The translations under genes and the position numbers were made by a program. This document shows positions 34,503 through 44,271 of a stretch of DNA of 64,000 bases, piece after piece. The DNA is from Sulfurimonas hydrogeniphila (GTDB taxonomy: Bacteria; Campylobacterota; Campylobacteria; Campylobacterales; Sulfurimonadaceae). Where the stretch lies: the NCBI RefSeq assembly GCF_009068765.1, contig NZ_CP035534.1, positions 1,860,001 to 1,924,000 of the forward strand. The letters run 5' to 3'. Every line of letters starts with the position of its first letter. The first letter of the stretch is position 1. The notes beneath the pieces were generated by a model that had not been told where the DNA came from, searched no databases, and saw only the letters and a program-made list of their open reading frames with translations.

Positions 34503-35912
34503 CATAAGTATCTACACAACTTAAAACTCCATCTGCATAAAGTCATTGAGTTCTTTTTTAATGCTATGGAGTTCTTCAATATCATAAAGTTCAAGCATAT
34601 CCATAGCAGAGAAGAAGTTCCATAAACCTGCTAACAGAGCCGGAGAGGTAGATATCTTCTTTCTTGCTACCAATCTCCCGCTTAATCGAACTAAAAACTT
34701 TCTAATTGCCAGCATGTTTTTACTATTTGTATGTTCAATTTCCCATACAAGCAAACAGGCATAAGAGGCAACAAACAAGCGTTTAAATATAGCCTGTGCA
34801 CTCTCTTGCTGCCATTTTTCCAAATTAAACCCTGAGCTTTTTAACAGTTTAAAATACGTTTCTATATTCCATCTGTAATAATACCACAATCCTATCCTTG
34901 TTATATCAACATCTTTTGGAAGATTGCTTAACAGAAGCCAGGTAGCAACTGTATTGTTCTTCTCATCTATGAGTCTTTGGACTATAAATCTGTTTTTTAT
35001 TGGCTTGCCTTTTACTTTTTGTTTTATTGTTTTACCTTGTGGCGTATCTGTCTTTTGATAGCTGTCTCTTGTTATAAGTATATCTACCGTATTAACATAA
35101 ATTTTTACTTTTTTATTTTGATACTGTATAGTTTTTACATATTTGCCTTTATCCATTTTTTTGGACAACTCTTTTTGGGTAATATCTTCATCTTCATACC
35201 TGACTTTGACATTGTCTAATGCTCGTACTATATATAAATCCTCTTTTTGCAGTCCTCTGAAAAACCCCGCACTGTCTGCTTCTCTGTCAATTACATGTAC
35301 AATTTTCTTTTGTATGTTGAGGGATTGATTGATATAAGCTATTCTTTGTGTTAATTCACCGAGATGGGTAAGATGACTCTTCATTGTAGGATTATAGCTT
35401 GAGAGCACTTTATCTTGTGTCTTTAGGTTCTGTACCAAGGGAAGGATTGGTTTGCCGCTGCTGCTCTCAATTGCAAGGGAACTTTGCAACTCATATCCTC
35501 TTGATGAAGCATTATTTACATTGCTTCTGCGTTTTCGTATACAATCTGTTTTTGCCGTATGGTTTTTATAATTTATGAGTGACCAGTCATGGGCTACAAG
35601 TATATATTCATCACTGCTTTTATTAATAGTTTTAATCCCTCTTGTAAGCATTGGCTCATTGAGTGACTCTATATCTACATGCTCATTATTGTAAAATCTC
35701 CAAGCACTTTGTGCTTGTGAAAATCCTTCAGTCTTTTGTAGCAGGTTTAATCCATTGGTACTGTGTTGTTTATGATTCATATGACTTTTTACCAGTCTCA
35801 TATATCTTTTTTTTTAAACGCTCTTCCATTGCATAAACTCTCTTGTTTTTTAAAATCTTATGCAATATCTATTCCGCTTTCTTTGCTTTTTTGAGTTGTG
35901 TAGATACTTATG
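34503..35912 (-). mobile_element. IS4-family-like insertion sequence, copy 1 (complete, 1410 bp)
   Basis: Ends are CATAAGTATCTACACAACT inverted repeats, extending with one mismatch into AAAA. It is flanked by 8-bp direct repeats ACTTCAGT (34495-34502 and 35913-35920). Removing the element and one repeat rebuilds a normal dispersed-repeat arm (GGAACCGGTACTTCAGTGCC), proving insertion into the repeat. It carries one transposase and no passenger gene. Copies 2 and 3 are the same size apart from the nested insertion in copy 2. Confidence 0.9.
34521..35801 (-). CDS. IS4-family transposase, copy 1
   Basis: A 426-aa DDE transposase identical in amino-acid sequence to copy 3. The first acidic residue is in LVAHDWSLIN, the second in HVIDREADSAG, and the glutamate in the YYYRWNIETYFKLLKSSGF segment, which is the Y-(2)-R-(3)-E-(6)-K signature of the IS4 group. 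The stop codon falls inside the terminal inverted repeat. ATG 35801 is used here; a second ATG seven codons later is possible. Confidence 0.88.
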   Translation of the reverse strand: MRLVKSHMNHKQHSTNGLNLLQKTEGFSQAQSAWRFYNNEHVDIESLNEPMLTRGIKTINKSSDEYILVAHDWSLINYKNHTAKTDCIRKRRSNVNNASSRGYELQSSLAIESSSGKPILPLVQNLKTQDKVLSSYNPTMKSHLTHLGELTQRIAYINQSLNIQKKIVHVIDREADSAGFFRGLQKEDLYIVRALDNVKVRYEDEDITQKELSKKMDKGKYVKTIQYQNKKVKIYVNTVDILITRDSYQKTDTPQGKTIKQKVKGKPIKNRFIVQRLIDEKNNTVATWLLLSNLPKDVDITRIGLWYYYRWNIETYFKLLKSSGFNLEKWQQESAQAIFKRLFVASYACLLVWEIEHTNSKNMLAIRKFLVRLSGRLVARKKISTSPALLAGLWNFFSAMDMLELYDIEELHSIKKELNDFMQMEF

Positions 35913-35965
35913 ACTTCAGTGCCGGCTGAGAGTGGCAGGACTATTGCAACAGCCGGCACTGAAGT
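35913..35965. repeat. 53-bp repeat segment between IS copies 1 and 2
   Basis: It starts ACTTCAGTGCCGGCTG and ends CAGCCGGCACTGAAGT: a hairpin with a central GAGAGTGGCAGGACTATTG loop that also occurs, slightly changed, at 27751-27770. Its left 8 bp match the IS copy 1 direct repeat; its right 8 bp are the inverse of the sequence on the far side of copy 2. Confidence 0.8.
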
Positions 35966-36370
35966 CATAAGTATCTACACAACTTAAAACTCCATCTGCA
36001 TAAAGTCATTGAGTTCTTTTTTAATGCTATGGAGTTCTTCAATATCATAAAGTTCAAGCATATCCATAGCAGAGAAGAAGTTCCATAAACCTGCTAACAG
36101 AGCCGGAGAGGTAGATATCTTCTTTCTTGCTACCAATCTCCCGCTTAATCGAACTAAAAACTTTCTAATTGCCAGCATGTTTTTACTATTTGTATGTTCA
36201 ATTTCCCATACAAGCAAACAGGCATAAGAGGCAACAAACAAGCGTTTAAATATAGCCTGTGCACTCTCTTGCTGCCATTTTTCCAAATTAAACCCTGAGC
36301 TTTTTAACAGTTTAAAATACGTTTCTATATTCCATCTGTAATAATACCACAATCCTATCCTTGTTATATC

Positions 36371-37577
36371 CACGGTAATTCAAGTTTAATAACCAGTTAA
36401 ATAAACTAGAACAAAATTTGCTTACTCCTATAAAAATTAGGAGGAGCAGATGCAAGTATTATTGGAAGAGTTTAGACAACTACCAGATTATAGAAAAAAT
36501 AAAGTGCGATACACACATCCAGGAGAGATATTATTTTTATCACTTTTGGCTCTCCTTTCAGGTGCCGGGAGCTATGAAGATATTGCAACATGGATGAAAG
36601 AGAGAAAAAGAGAACTCTCTAAATTTTTGGGTCGTGCTTTTAAAGCTCCGGCATATACAACAATAAGAAATACATTTTTGGGAATTGATACACAAGCAGT
36701 AGAGAAGATGCAACAAAAATGGATTCATCAACTTTCAAATACTCCAAAAGATTCACAAACATTGACAATAGTTGCAACAGATGGGAAAACCATGAGAGGT
36801 TCTGCAAATAAAGAGATGAGTGAGAAAGCCAGACATATAGTTTCGCTCTTTCTAACAGAATCTAAACTTACATTGGCACAAGCCCAGGTACAAGAGAAAA
36901 CAAACGAGATTCCCGCACTTGTTGAACTATTAGATGCTTTAAACCTCACAAATTGTGTGATTACCATGGATGCTATGCATACTCAAAAAAAACATTGAAT
37001 AAAATAGTAAAGTGTGGACATGATTATATTGCACAGGTAAAATCGAATCAGAAAGAGCTTTTAAAATGGGTAATATTCAATACCTCTCTTGAAGATGCTA
37101 AGCCAATAGATACTTATGCCCATTATGAGCATAACACTCATGGGAGATATGAAGAGAGGGTTTGTGAAGTCTATGATGACCTCTATCAAATCAAAAAGAG
37201 TTGGTTATCTGTAAAAAGGGTTGTAAAGATTACAGCAACAACACTATCGTATGGAAAACATACGACAGAGTATCATTACTATATTTCAAGTCTTGATGTA
37301 GATGCAAAAACTTTTGCACATATTATCAGGAGCCATTGGAAAATTGAGAACTCTTTACACTATGTAAAAGATGTCAGTTTCGATGAGGATAGCTCAAGAG
37401 TTCGCACAGGTCAAGCACCTTTAATCTCTACAATGTTAAGAAGTCTTGCCATAAATATCATGAATATTAACAAAATCTCCAATATTAAAAAAGCCAGAAA
37501 GGTTTTTGGATGGAGTCCTCATAAGCTTTTCAGTCTTAGTAGTAGACTTGGGTGAGTATTAAACTTGAATTACCGTG
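36371..37577 (+). mobile_element. ISAs1-family-like insertion sequence nested in IS copy 2
   Basis: A 1207-bp element bounded by perfect inverted repeats beginning CACGGTAATTCAAGTTTAAT. It lies on the opposite strand to its host transposase. Comparing with intact copies shows only one duplicated base (C) at the junction rather than the 8-10 bp usual for this family, so the insertion was atypical or later rearranged. Confidence 0.8.
36450..37555 (+). pseudogene. ISAs1-family transposase with frameshift at an A8 run
   Basis: The N-terminal part (36450-36998) has the family's DDE_Tnp_1-associated domain (LPDYRKNKVRYTHPGEIL, LSGAGSYEDIATWMKERK) and VATDGKTMRGS with the first Asp, and ITMDAMHTQKK with the second. 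At 36985-36992 eight A's are followed by a stop in frame; shifting -1 continues TLNKIVKCGHDYIAQVKSNQK to 37555, ending with the catalytic HWKIENSLHYVKDVSFDED region. Joined, the product has about 368 aa, the normal length. It is either a one-base loss from A9 or a slippery -1 site. Confidence 0.8.
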
Positions 37578-38617
37578 CAACATCTTTTGGAAGATTGCTT
37601 AACAGAAGCCAGGTAGCAACTGTATTGTTCTTCTCATCTATGAGTCTTTGGACTATAAATCTGTTTTTTATTGGCTTGCCTTTTACTTTTTGTTTTATTG
37701 TTTTACCTTGTGGCGTATCTGTCTTTTGATAGCTGTCTCTTGTTATAAGTATATCTACCGTATTAACATAAATTTTTACTTTTTTATTTTGATACTGTAT
37801 AGTTTTTACATATTTGCCTTTATCCATTTTTTTGGACAACTCTTTTTGGGTAATATCTTCATCTTCATACCTGACTTTGACATTGTCTAATGCTCGTACT
37901 ATATATAAATCCTCTTTTTGCAGTCCTCTGAAAAACCCCGCACTGTCTGCTTCTCTGTCAATTACATGTACAATTTTCTTTTGTATGTTGAGGGATTGAT
38001 TGATATAAGCTATTCTTTGTGTTAATTCACCGAGATGGGTAAGATGACTCTTCATTGTAGGATTATAGCTTGAGAGCACTTTATCTTGTGTCTTTAGGTT
38101 CTGTACCAAGGGAAGGATTGGTTTGCCGCTGCTGCTCTCAATTGCAAGGGAACTTTGCAACTCATATCCTCTTGATGAAGCATTATTTACATTGCTTCTG
38201 CGTTTTCGTATACAATCTGTTTTTGCCGTATGGTTTTTATAATTTATGAGTGACCAGTCATGGGCTACAAGTATATATTCATCACTGCTTTTATTAATAG
38301 TTTTAATCCCTCTTGTAAGCATTGGCTCATTGAGTGACTCTATATCTACATGCTCATTATTGTAAAATCTCCAAGCACTTTGTGCTTGTGAAAATCCTTC
38401 AGTCTTTTGTAGCAGGTTTAATCCATTGGTACTGTGTTGTTTATGATTCATATGACTTTTTACCAGTCTCATATATCTTTTTTTTTAAACGCTCTTCCAT
38501 TGCATAAACTCTCTTGTTTTTTAAAATCTTATGCAATATCTATTCCGCTTTCTTTGCTTTTTTGAGTTGTGTAGATACTTATGACTTCAGTACCGGTTCC
38601 AAAAAAGATGCCTGGCT

Positions 38618-38956
38618 TTAAAAATCAGAACTTGGAGTGCTGCAGTTTTCTTTTCCGTTTGGTGTGCTTTCACTTGCGTCAAATCCGATGGTTACACCGC
38701 TTCTTTGCACCAGGTCTCTTGCATCCTCGATATCTTCATCTTCGTCTTCCACAGGTCTTACAGTACTGTGAATGATGATTTTGTCACCGTAATCTACAGC
38801 CTGAAAAAAGTGTTTCATGCAAAACTCTTGATTCATACGACACTCTAACACTCTTGCCTTGTTGATCATGTCTTCTCTTGAATCAAATGTCATATTGTTT
38901 TCAAACCCGCTTTTTTTAAAGCAACTGCATTCTTTGTCAATTTCTATTGTATACAT
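38618..38956 (-). CDS. Small conserved-looking protein, unknown function
   Basis: A 112-aa soluble protein with six cysteines, including CSCF near the N-terminus and LECRMNQEFCMKHFFQ in the middle, an acidic run (VEDEDEDIED) and a poorly structured C-terminus. The spacing could suit metal binding or redox, but no family is recognised. It lies between the mobile region and the DAB operon on the same strand as the latter, behind a putative terminator. Confidence 0.6.
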   Translation of the reverse strand: MYTIEIDKECSCFKKSGFENNMTFDSREDMINKARVLECRMNQEFCMKHFFQAVDYGDKIIIHSTVRPVEDEDEDIEDARDLVQRSGVTIGFDASESTPNGKENCSTPSSDF

Positions 38957-39005
38957 TAATATTTCCTTTGTATAGAGTAATCTCTGTTTATATCACTTTG
39001 CGCTT

Positions 39006-39030
39006 AAAAGTATGGTTAAGAAAACATACT
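39006..39030 (-). terminator. Putative terminator of the DAB operon
   Basis: On the minus strand, AGTATG and CATACT arms with a 10-nt loop are followed by TTTT, starting two bases after the dabA stop. Confidence 0.5.
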
Positions 39031-39031
39031 A

Positions 39032-41908
39032 TTAAAACTCTTTTATAACTTTAAAATCACCTGATTCATACGAATATACCTTCTTCGCTTTTTTGTCAAT
39101 GATAACAGGTCGTATCCACTCATTTAAAATAAACTCTTTGGCCACCGAATTTTCAACCGCCTTGCCCACTGCTTCCAAAGGGGCTTCCATGTAGGTGAGC
39201 AGTCTTACCGGTTCGTGATAGGCTTTACCCTCCAGCATAACAGATTGCGTAGGAAGTCCTATTTTAAGGTCACCGTAATTACCGTTAAAAACCCCGACTT
39301 TGGCAACAATATTGTGGTAGACTTTGGAACCTGCTCCATAAACGGCATTGTCTACCGTAGAAAAATAGTGTTCCATGTTGATCCACTCACCTACAATAAG
39401 AGGTCCGTTGAAAATTTTTGTCAGAATATCCGCATTTTCATTATCCAAAGAAGCCTCATACGAGTGCATAAAGAGTCTGTTTTTAAATGCCATATGTTTT
39501 ATAGAACTTCTTGGACCGGCAAAAACACCCATATTTCCTGCCAATCCCCACTCCGGCCTTGGTTCTGACCAGTCCATTGATTTTACAATGATATCTTCCT
39601 GGGTATTTGTATACGGCAACTGGGTGATTCTCTCCTGGCGCGAAATTTTTGAAGCTTCTTCAAAATCCTTCATAACTTTTGTAAATTTTGTCATCTCTTC
39701 TTGCGTTAGGATATCTGTATCATAAAACTTTATCTCATCTGTACTCGTTACATGTAAAGCCGGCATAAACTTGACATCATCCGGAATGACAATCCCTTTT
39801 TGGGCAATGGCCTCTCTTACATCTTGCGAGTTGGCTATCATACAAAGAGCTCTGTTGTTTGGCAAACTGCTGCTCCCGCCACATGCGCCACAGTCAAGTG
39901 CCGACTCAAACGGATTGTTGTCCGAAACACTTTGGTGTCCACAGAGAATGACGAACTCGGCAAAATTATCCACTTGGCCTATCATCATTAAAAAACTGTA
40001 CAGATATTCTACTTTCTCTTCAAGAGTAAATCCGACCATTTTGAGTTTGTTCTTCTGATACTCATAATCTTTTCGTGTTATTTTATACTTTGTGCGCAGT
40101 TTTTCCAGCAACTCTTTTGGAATATCCAGTGACAACTCTTCTTCAAAAACCAAATGATCGCGAATGGCCTGAATCTCTTCTGCCGTGTACTCCTGCGATG
40201 CACTGTTTTTCAAAGCTTCTACAATCACATATCTGTGCATTTTATTGACATACATTTCTATCTCTTGATCTGAGAGTTTGTTCAGAGTATATGTGGTTTT
40301 AGGTTTTTGTGCCTTAAAGCCGGACAAAAACCTGTTTGTTTTTCTTGGAGAAAATGTTTTTCCAAAAAGGTTTATTCCGAAGATCCAGCCGATTGCCTCT
40401 ACCATTATATAAGGAGTATAAGGATTGTTTTTCAGATCACTTAAAACTTTTTTCGTAGTTTTGTTCATAATTTTTTTCGAACTGTACTCTTCATGCGCTT
40501 CTTTTGGCAGTTCAAATATAATATTGCCGGGTTTTACCACCGCCGGACATAAAAACTGTTCATGCGCCTTGTCAAACTCCACAAAGGCAATAGGAAAACC
40601 TAAAAAACCTCCTGCCCCGTATGTTACATAACTGCCTCTGCTCTCAAGAGACCTTCTCATCAGTTCCGAACGTACGTCCAGACAAAATGTGGCAGAAGCC
40701 AGAGGTCTCTGCCCATTAGCTGTTTGAGTCAGTTTCATCTCATCAATAAAAGTATGAATATAGCTGTCTTCAAGAGACTTCAGCCAGATATATCCCTCAT
40801 GGGAGCGTAATGTCTCCATGATTTTTGCCAACTCTGTCAAGGCAATCTCTTTATTGTTCAGCTGGGCACTTGAGAGGTGCACCTGCTTGGCATCCAGTTT
40901 GAGTTCATCCTGCACATAATTTTCCAAAATCTGCTCATAATTTTGATGCTCCTGTATAGCATCTATATATTTGCCGGGCAGATCCCCTTTTGCCTGCAGT
41001 ATTTTCAAAATGACGCAGGCACTGTTTTTTTGCACAAAAGAGTCCAGCAGTTCAAAGTTCTTGATTTGTCTGTGCTGAAGGTAGGCAAGCTCAAAATAGA
41101 GTCTGATAGCCATATAGTCCATCAGTGATGACGGATACTCCTGCTGTGAAAAATAGTCAGGATCCTCGGAACGGTACTTTATAAACCCTGCCCATCCGTG
41201 CAGTTTTAAAATATGCGCCAGTAGATACTGCTCAACATTTTTCACTTTCAGCTTTTGAAGGGTCTCATTTACAAAAGATTCGGAATCCTTGGCATAGTCA
41301 AAGTTTTCATACAGTTTGAATGTTTCAAACATTCCCAGTTCTCTGTTTGGCATAGTGATGGTTGTCTGTTCTTCATCCAAAAACCTGGTGATATACTCAA
41401 TAATATCTTTTTCTATCATCTCTTTGTCATCACGATCAAAAAGAATATCATTGATCTCATAGAGTGTCATATGCTTTGTCAGTTTTTCTATCCACTTTTC
41501 TTTATTGTGATAGAAAAACTTTTCATCAAGATATGCCAACAGATCTTCATCAATTTCATGTTCGTTTAAATCTGCAGTGCTTCTAAGACTGTTCCATTTC
41601 GGATTGACTTCTATCAGACATTTTTTTGCCAGATCATAATGTTCTTGCAATCCGTCACTTTTGAGTATCTCTTTTAAGTTTGCTTCGAGCAAATCAGAAT
41701 TGATTTTGCCTTCTTTGTAAAGATTCAGATAATACGACGGCTGCATGTAAACATTCCCGCCAAAGATACTCTGCGCCTTGGCCACTCCCTCTTTAAAATG
41801 GAGATGTTCAAAACCTTTTAAAGGGTTGTGATGAATAAATGCACCGATTGGCCAGTAATGGGGTACCGTTGATTTGACAGCATCAAGTTTTTGCATGATT
41901 GTACTCAT
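39032..41908 (-). CDS. dabA: DabA, inorganic carbon uptake subunit (DUF2309)
   Basis: A 958-aa protein of the DUF2309/UPF0753 family. The beta-carbonic-anhydrase-like zinc site is complete: Cys409 and Asp411 (FCLDVRSE), His658 (LCGHQS) and Cys673 (DCGACGG); the 2- and 15-residue spacings match the characterised Halothiobacillus protein. With DabB it forms an energy-coupled system that converts CO2 to bicarbonate vectorially and accumulates it in the cytoplasm. It overlaps the upstream small membrane protein by 4 nt. One TTACATGTAA motif is at 39748. Confidence 0.9.
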   Translation of the reverse strand: MSTIMQKLDAVKSTVPHYWPIGAFIHHNPLKGFEHLHFKEGVAKAQSIFGGNVYMQPSYYLNLYKEGKINSDLLEANLKEILKSDGLQEHYDLAKKCLIEVNPKWNSLRSTADLNEHEIDEDLLAYLDEKFFYHNKEKWIEKLTKHMTLYEINDILFDRDDKEMIEKDIIEYITRFLDEEQTTITMPNRELGMFETFKLYENFDYAKDSESFVNETLQKLKVKNVEQYLLAHILKLHGWAGFIKYRSEDPDYFSQQEYPSSLMDYMAIRLYFELAYLQHRQIKNFELLDSFVQKNSACVILKILQAKGDLPGKYIDAIQEHQNYEQILENYVQDELKLDAKQVHLSSAQLNNKEIALTELAKIMETLRSHEGYIWLKSLEDSYIHTFIDEMKLTQTANGQRPLASATFCLDVRSELMRRSLESRGSYVTYGAGGFLGFPIAFVEFDKAHEQFLCPAVVKPGNIIFELPKEAHEEYSSKKIMNKTTKKVLSDLKNNPYTPYIMVEAIGWIFGINLFGKTFSPRKTNRFLSGFKAQKPKTTYTLNKLSDQEIEMYVNKMHRYVIVEALKNSASQEYTAEEIQAIRDHLVFEEELSLDIPKELLEKLRTKYKITRKDYEYQKNKLKMVGFTLEEKVEYLYSFLMMIGQVDNFAEFVILCGHQSVSDNNPFESALDCGACGGSSSLPNNRALCMIANSQDVREAIAQKGIVIPDDVKFMPALHVTSTDEIKFYDTDILTQEEMTKFTKVMKDFEEASKISRQERITQLPYTNTQEDIIVKSMDWSEPRPEWGLAGNMGVFAGPRSSIKHMAFKNRLFMHSYEASLDNENADILTKIFNGPLIVGEWINMEHYFSTVDNAVYGAGSKVYHNIVAKVGVFNGNYGDLKIGLPTQSVMLEGKAYHEPVRLLTYMEAPLEAVGKAVENSVAKEFILNEWIRPVIIDKKAKKVYSYESGDFKVIKEF

Positions 41909-42636
41909 AAAAGCAGCTCCTTCAGTCCATATATACTCAGTCCGAGTAAGACTATAACAACAGATAAATGCAACAGTTTTTCTCTAAAAGTTAAATCCAC
42001 ATAGTGAATATTTAAATTCGGCTTTCCAAAAAGTGACTTTTCCATAACTCTCATAGCCAAGAAAAAGTTTCCTATAAAAAGCGTTATAACAACTATAGAC
42101 CAAAGCCCAAACGGTTCCCCCGTAAAGAGATAATTCAAAAAAAAGAGCGAATTGGGAAAGGGAGGATAGAGAGCTATACAAAGCAGATACACAGTGATAT
42201 AGATGCTCAGATAAGGTGTGGCAAGTGTTATACCTCTTACGGCAAGATAATTTGCACTGCCGTAATTTTTTTCATAAAACCTTCCTATAAAATAGATCCC
42301 AAGAAGAGAAACCAGCAAAGAGAGACTGTAAAAGGCTCCCTTGTCTTCAAAAAGCATAAAAAACGGAGCATTTATAAAAACAAAATAGTATCCGAGTTTA
42401 TAAAAATTTGTTGTTTTTGTAGCCCTGTATATAGTATACAATGCACTGAAAAAAGATATCATGACAAGTGAAGTCGGATGTTCATTTACTATAAAAAAAG
42501 AGAGAACAATTGCACATAAAAGCAAAAATCCGCTCAATAAAAAGATACCTTTACTGCCAATCTTCTTGCTTTTTTCCAGGAAAATATAATAAGGAAATCC
42601 TGCAGCCAATACAAATAATAAAATACTAGATATCAT
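41905..42636 (-). CDS. NuoM/Mrp-like small membrane subunit between dabB and dabA
   Basis: A 243-aa protein with seven or so predicted helices. Its C-terminus (LNIHYVDLTFREKLLHLSVV and LLGLSIYG) resembles the loop and last helix of NuoM/NuoL/MrpD antiporter subunits (DLxxREKL...LGIYP). Half the length of those subunits, it appears to be a reduced proton-channel homologue. It overlaps both dabB and dabA by 4 nt, so it is probably a third subunit of the transporter in this lineage, not present in the classic two-gene DAB. Confidence 0.65.
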   Translation of the reverse strand: MISSILLFVLAAGFPYYIFLEKSKKIGSKGIFLLSGFLLLCAIVLSFFIVNEHPTSLVMISFFSALYTIYRATKTTNFYKLGYYFVFINAPFFMLFEDKGAFYSLSLLVSLLGIYFIGRFYEKNYGSANYLAVRGITLATPYLSIYITVYLLCIALYPPFPNSLFFLNYLFTGEPFGLWSIVVITLFIGNFFLAMRVMEKSLFGKPNLNIHYVDLTFREKLLHLSVVIVLLGLSIYGLKELLL

Positions 42637-44243
42637 AGTCTCCCTTTTTTAGAACGCTTAAATATTTCAAAATAGAACCCTTCTTTTGCCAGCAGTTTGT
42701 AAAAAAGCCACTTCATTTTATTTGGTTTTATGTCGGCATTCGGAATTTCCACAAAATGCTGTTTATACATAAAGAGCCAGCCAATGGTCATAATGACAGC
42801 CAGCATAACCATGGAACTTGCCATCGTCACATTCAGTGTTGCCGCTTTGTAAAAGAGTAAGGCATCCTCACCATATAAAAAATGCTCAAGTGTCAGACCG
42901 ATAAACTCATAGGTAAACAAAATCAGAACAAATGTACTGACAAGTGCCAGAATGACTTGTATCGAGTCAGATTTTGACACTTTAAAGAATGACAGGAAAA
43001 GCTGAGTTCCTGTCAACCAGGCAAAGGCCAGTATAACAATAGCCGCATTAAATTCAAAGAACTCTTCGCTCAATACCATTTTCACACCTATAAAAGCCAG
43101 AACAGGCAAAATGGTAAAAATTGCAATAAGATAAAAGAGTCTGTTGCTCCTGTTGCCTGTTTTATCCTCCCAAAATACTTTATAGGAGAGGCGTTCGGGT
43201 ATATTAGGATCATGCCGGGCATATTTGATCAAAGCGCCTGATTCCAGGAAAAGTGTTGCCTTGAATATACCATGCACAATAAGATGATAGATGGCAAGTG
43301 AAAATGCACCCAAACCGATTTCCATGATCATATACCCCATCTGTCCTACGGTAGAGTATCCAAGAGAACGCTTGATATCTGAAACTACCAGCATTAAAGC
43401 CGATGCAAATATTGCCGTAAAAAGGCCTACGCCAAAAGCGATATTAAGCACACCCGGAGTCAGCATCAACAGGTAAGCAAGCTTGTTGAGCAGTATACCG
43501 CCAACATTGACAACACCGGCATGCATCAATCCCGATACCGGAGTTGGTGCTTCTGAAGTGTAAGGCAGCCAGATATGAAACGGCACTATTGCCGATTTCA
43601 TCATCGCGGCAATCAAGAAAAGCAGTCCTATAACAAAGATCACAGGATCTTCAACCGGACCCTTGGACATAAGAAGCCACTTTTCGCTCAATGTTGCAAG
43701 GTCCAGACTCTGAAATGTTTTATAGGTCAGTATCACGGCCAGTAAAAAAACCAGATCGGCACCTTTATGTATGTACATAGTCCATCTTGCATTTTTTACA
43801 GCTGTTTTTGAACCGACATTAAATGAAACAAGCAAATACAGACCGATACTCATCAGTTGCCATGCCAGAGCCAAAACAATCAGATTGTTACTCATAACCA
43901 GTAAATATATTGACGCAAAAATAAAGTTCAAAAGAATGAAAAATCTTTTATACCCTGCTTCGTCCCACATGTATTTCGTAGCATATTTACGAATGACAAG
44001 ACCAAGAATTGCAACATAGGGTACCAAAACAGCTGAAAGCTGATTATATATAAGCAATCCGCCAAATCCCGTGATTTGTGTATCATTACTTATGACATAA
44101 TACGCTCCGTACAGTCCGAGCAAGGCTATCATACTCGACAAAATAAGACTGATTTTCGGAATAAACTCTTTTTTCTTCACAAAAATCAGCAAAAATGCTA
44201 TTACAATAGGAATACCCGGAATGAGCAGTATAATTTTTTCCAT
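42633..44243 (-). CDS. dabB: DabB, proton-conducting subunit (NuoL-like)
   Basis: A 536-aa membrane protein of the complex I proton-pump family with about 13-14 helices. Key segments are LIVLALAWQLMSIGLYLLVSF, ARWTMYIHKGADLVFLLAVIL, MMKSAIVPFHIWLPYTSEAPTPVSGLMHAGVVNVGG with the conserved Lys/His of the proton path, and AIYHLIVHGIFKATLFL. In DAB systems this subunit couples the cation gradient to DabA. The operon order is PII, dabB, small membrane gene, dabA. Confidence 0.85.
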   Translation of the reverse strand: MEKIILLIPGIPIVIAFLLIFVKKKEFIPKISLILSSMIALLGLYGAYYVISNDTQITGFGGLLIYNQLSAVLVPYVAILGLVIRKYATKYMWDEAGYKRFFILLNFIFASIYLLVMSNNLIVLALAWQLMSIGLYLLVSFNVGSKTAVKNARWTMYIHKGADLVFLLAVILTYKTFQSLDLATLSEKWLLMSKGPVEDPVIFVIGLLFLIAAMMKSAIVPFHIWLPYTSEAPTPVSGLMHAGVVNVGGILLNKLAYLLMLTPGVLNIAFGVGLFTAIFASALMLVVSDIKRSLGYSTVGQMGYMIMEIGLGAFSLAIYHLIVHGIFKATLFLESGALIKYARHDPNIPERLSYKVFWEDKTGNRSNRLFYLIAIFTILPVLAFIGVKMVLSEEFFEFNAAIVILAFAWLTGTQLFLSFFKVSKSDSIQVILALVSTFVLILFTYEFIGLTLEHFLYGEDALLFYKAATLNVTMASSMVMLAVIMTIGWLFMYKQHFVEIPNADIKPNKMKWLFYKLLAKEGFYFEIFKRSKKGRL

Positions 44244-44271
44244 TAAAACTCCTGTTTTCTAATGCAGATAT

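Larger units (their letters stand above)
35984..38472 (-). pseudogene. IS4-family transposase, copy 2, disrupted
   Basis: The N-terminal 299 or so codons (37578-38472) and the C-terminal part (35984-36370) are separated by a 1207-bp insertion after the sequence LLSNLPKDV. Both parts match copies 1 and 3 exactly at protein level. The catalytic Glu region is cut off from the two Asp residues, so the gene is inactive. Confidence 0.9.
35966..38583 (-). mobile_element. IS4-family-like insertion sequence, copy 2, split by ISAs1-type element
   Basis: Same termini and same orientation as copy 1. It spans 2618 bp, of which 1207 bp (36371-37577) is a nested element; the remaining 1411 bp equals the 1410-bp element plus one extra base at the junction. 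Left flank is ACTGAAGT and right flank ACTTCAGT, so it lacks its own direct repeat; instead the outer right flank matches the outer left flank of copy 1. Confidence 0.85.

Noticed and set aside
34977-35219. Antisense ORFs of 80 and 61 aa inside the IS4-type transposase, identical in all three copies
   Set aside because: They are conserved only because the IS copies are identical; composition is hydrophobic shadow coding, with no start signals.
34503-38583. Composite transposon carrying cargo genes
   Set aside because: Only a 53-bp repeat lies between the two IS copies; the extra DNA is another IS nested in copy 2, not cargo.
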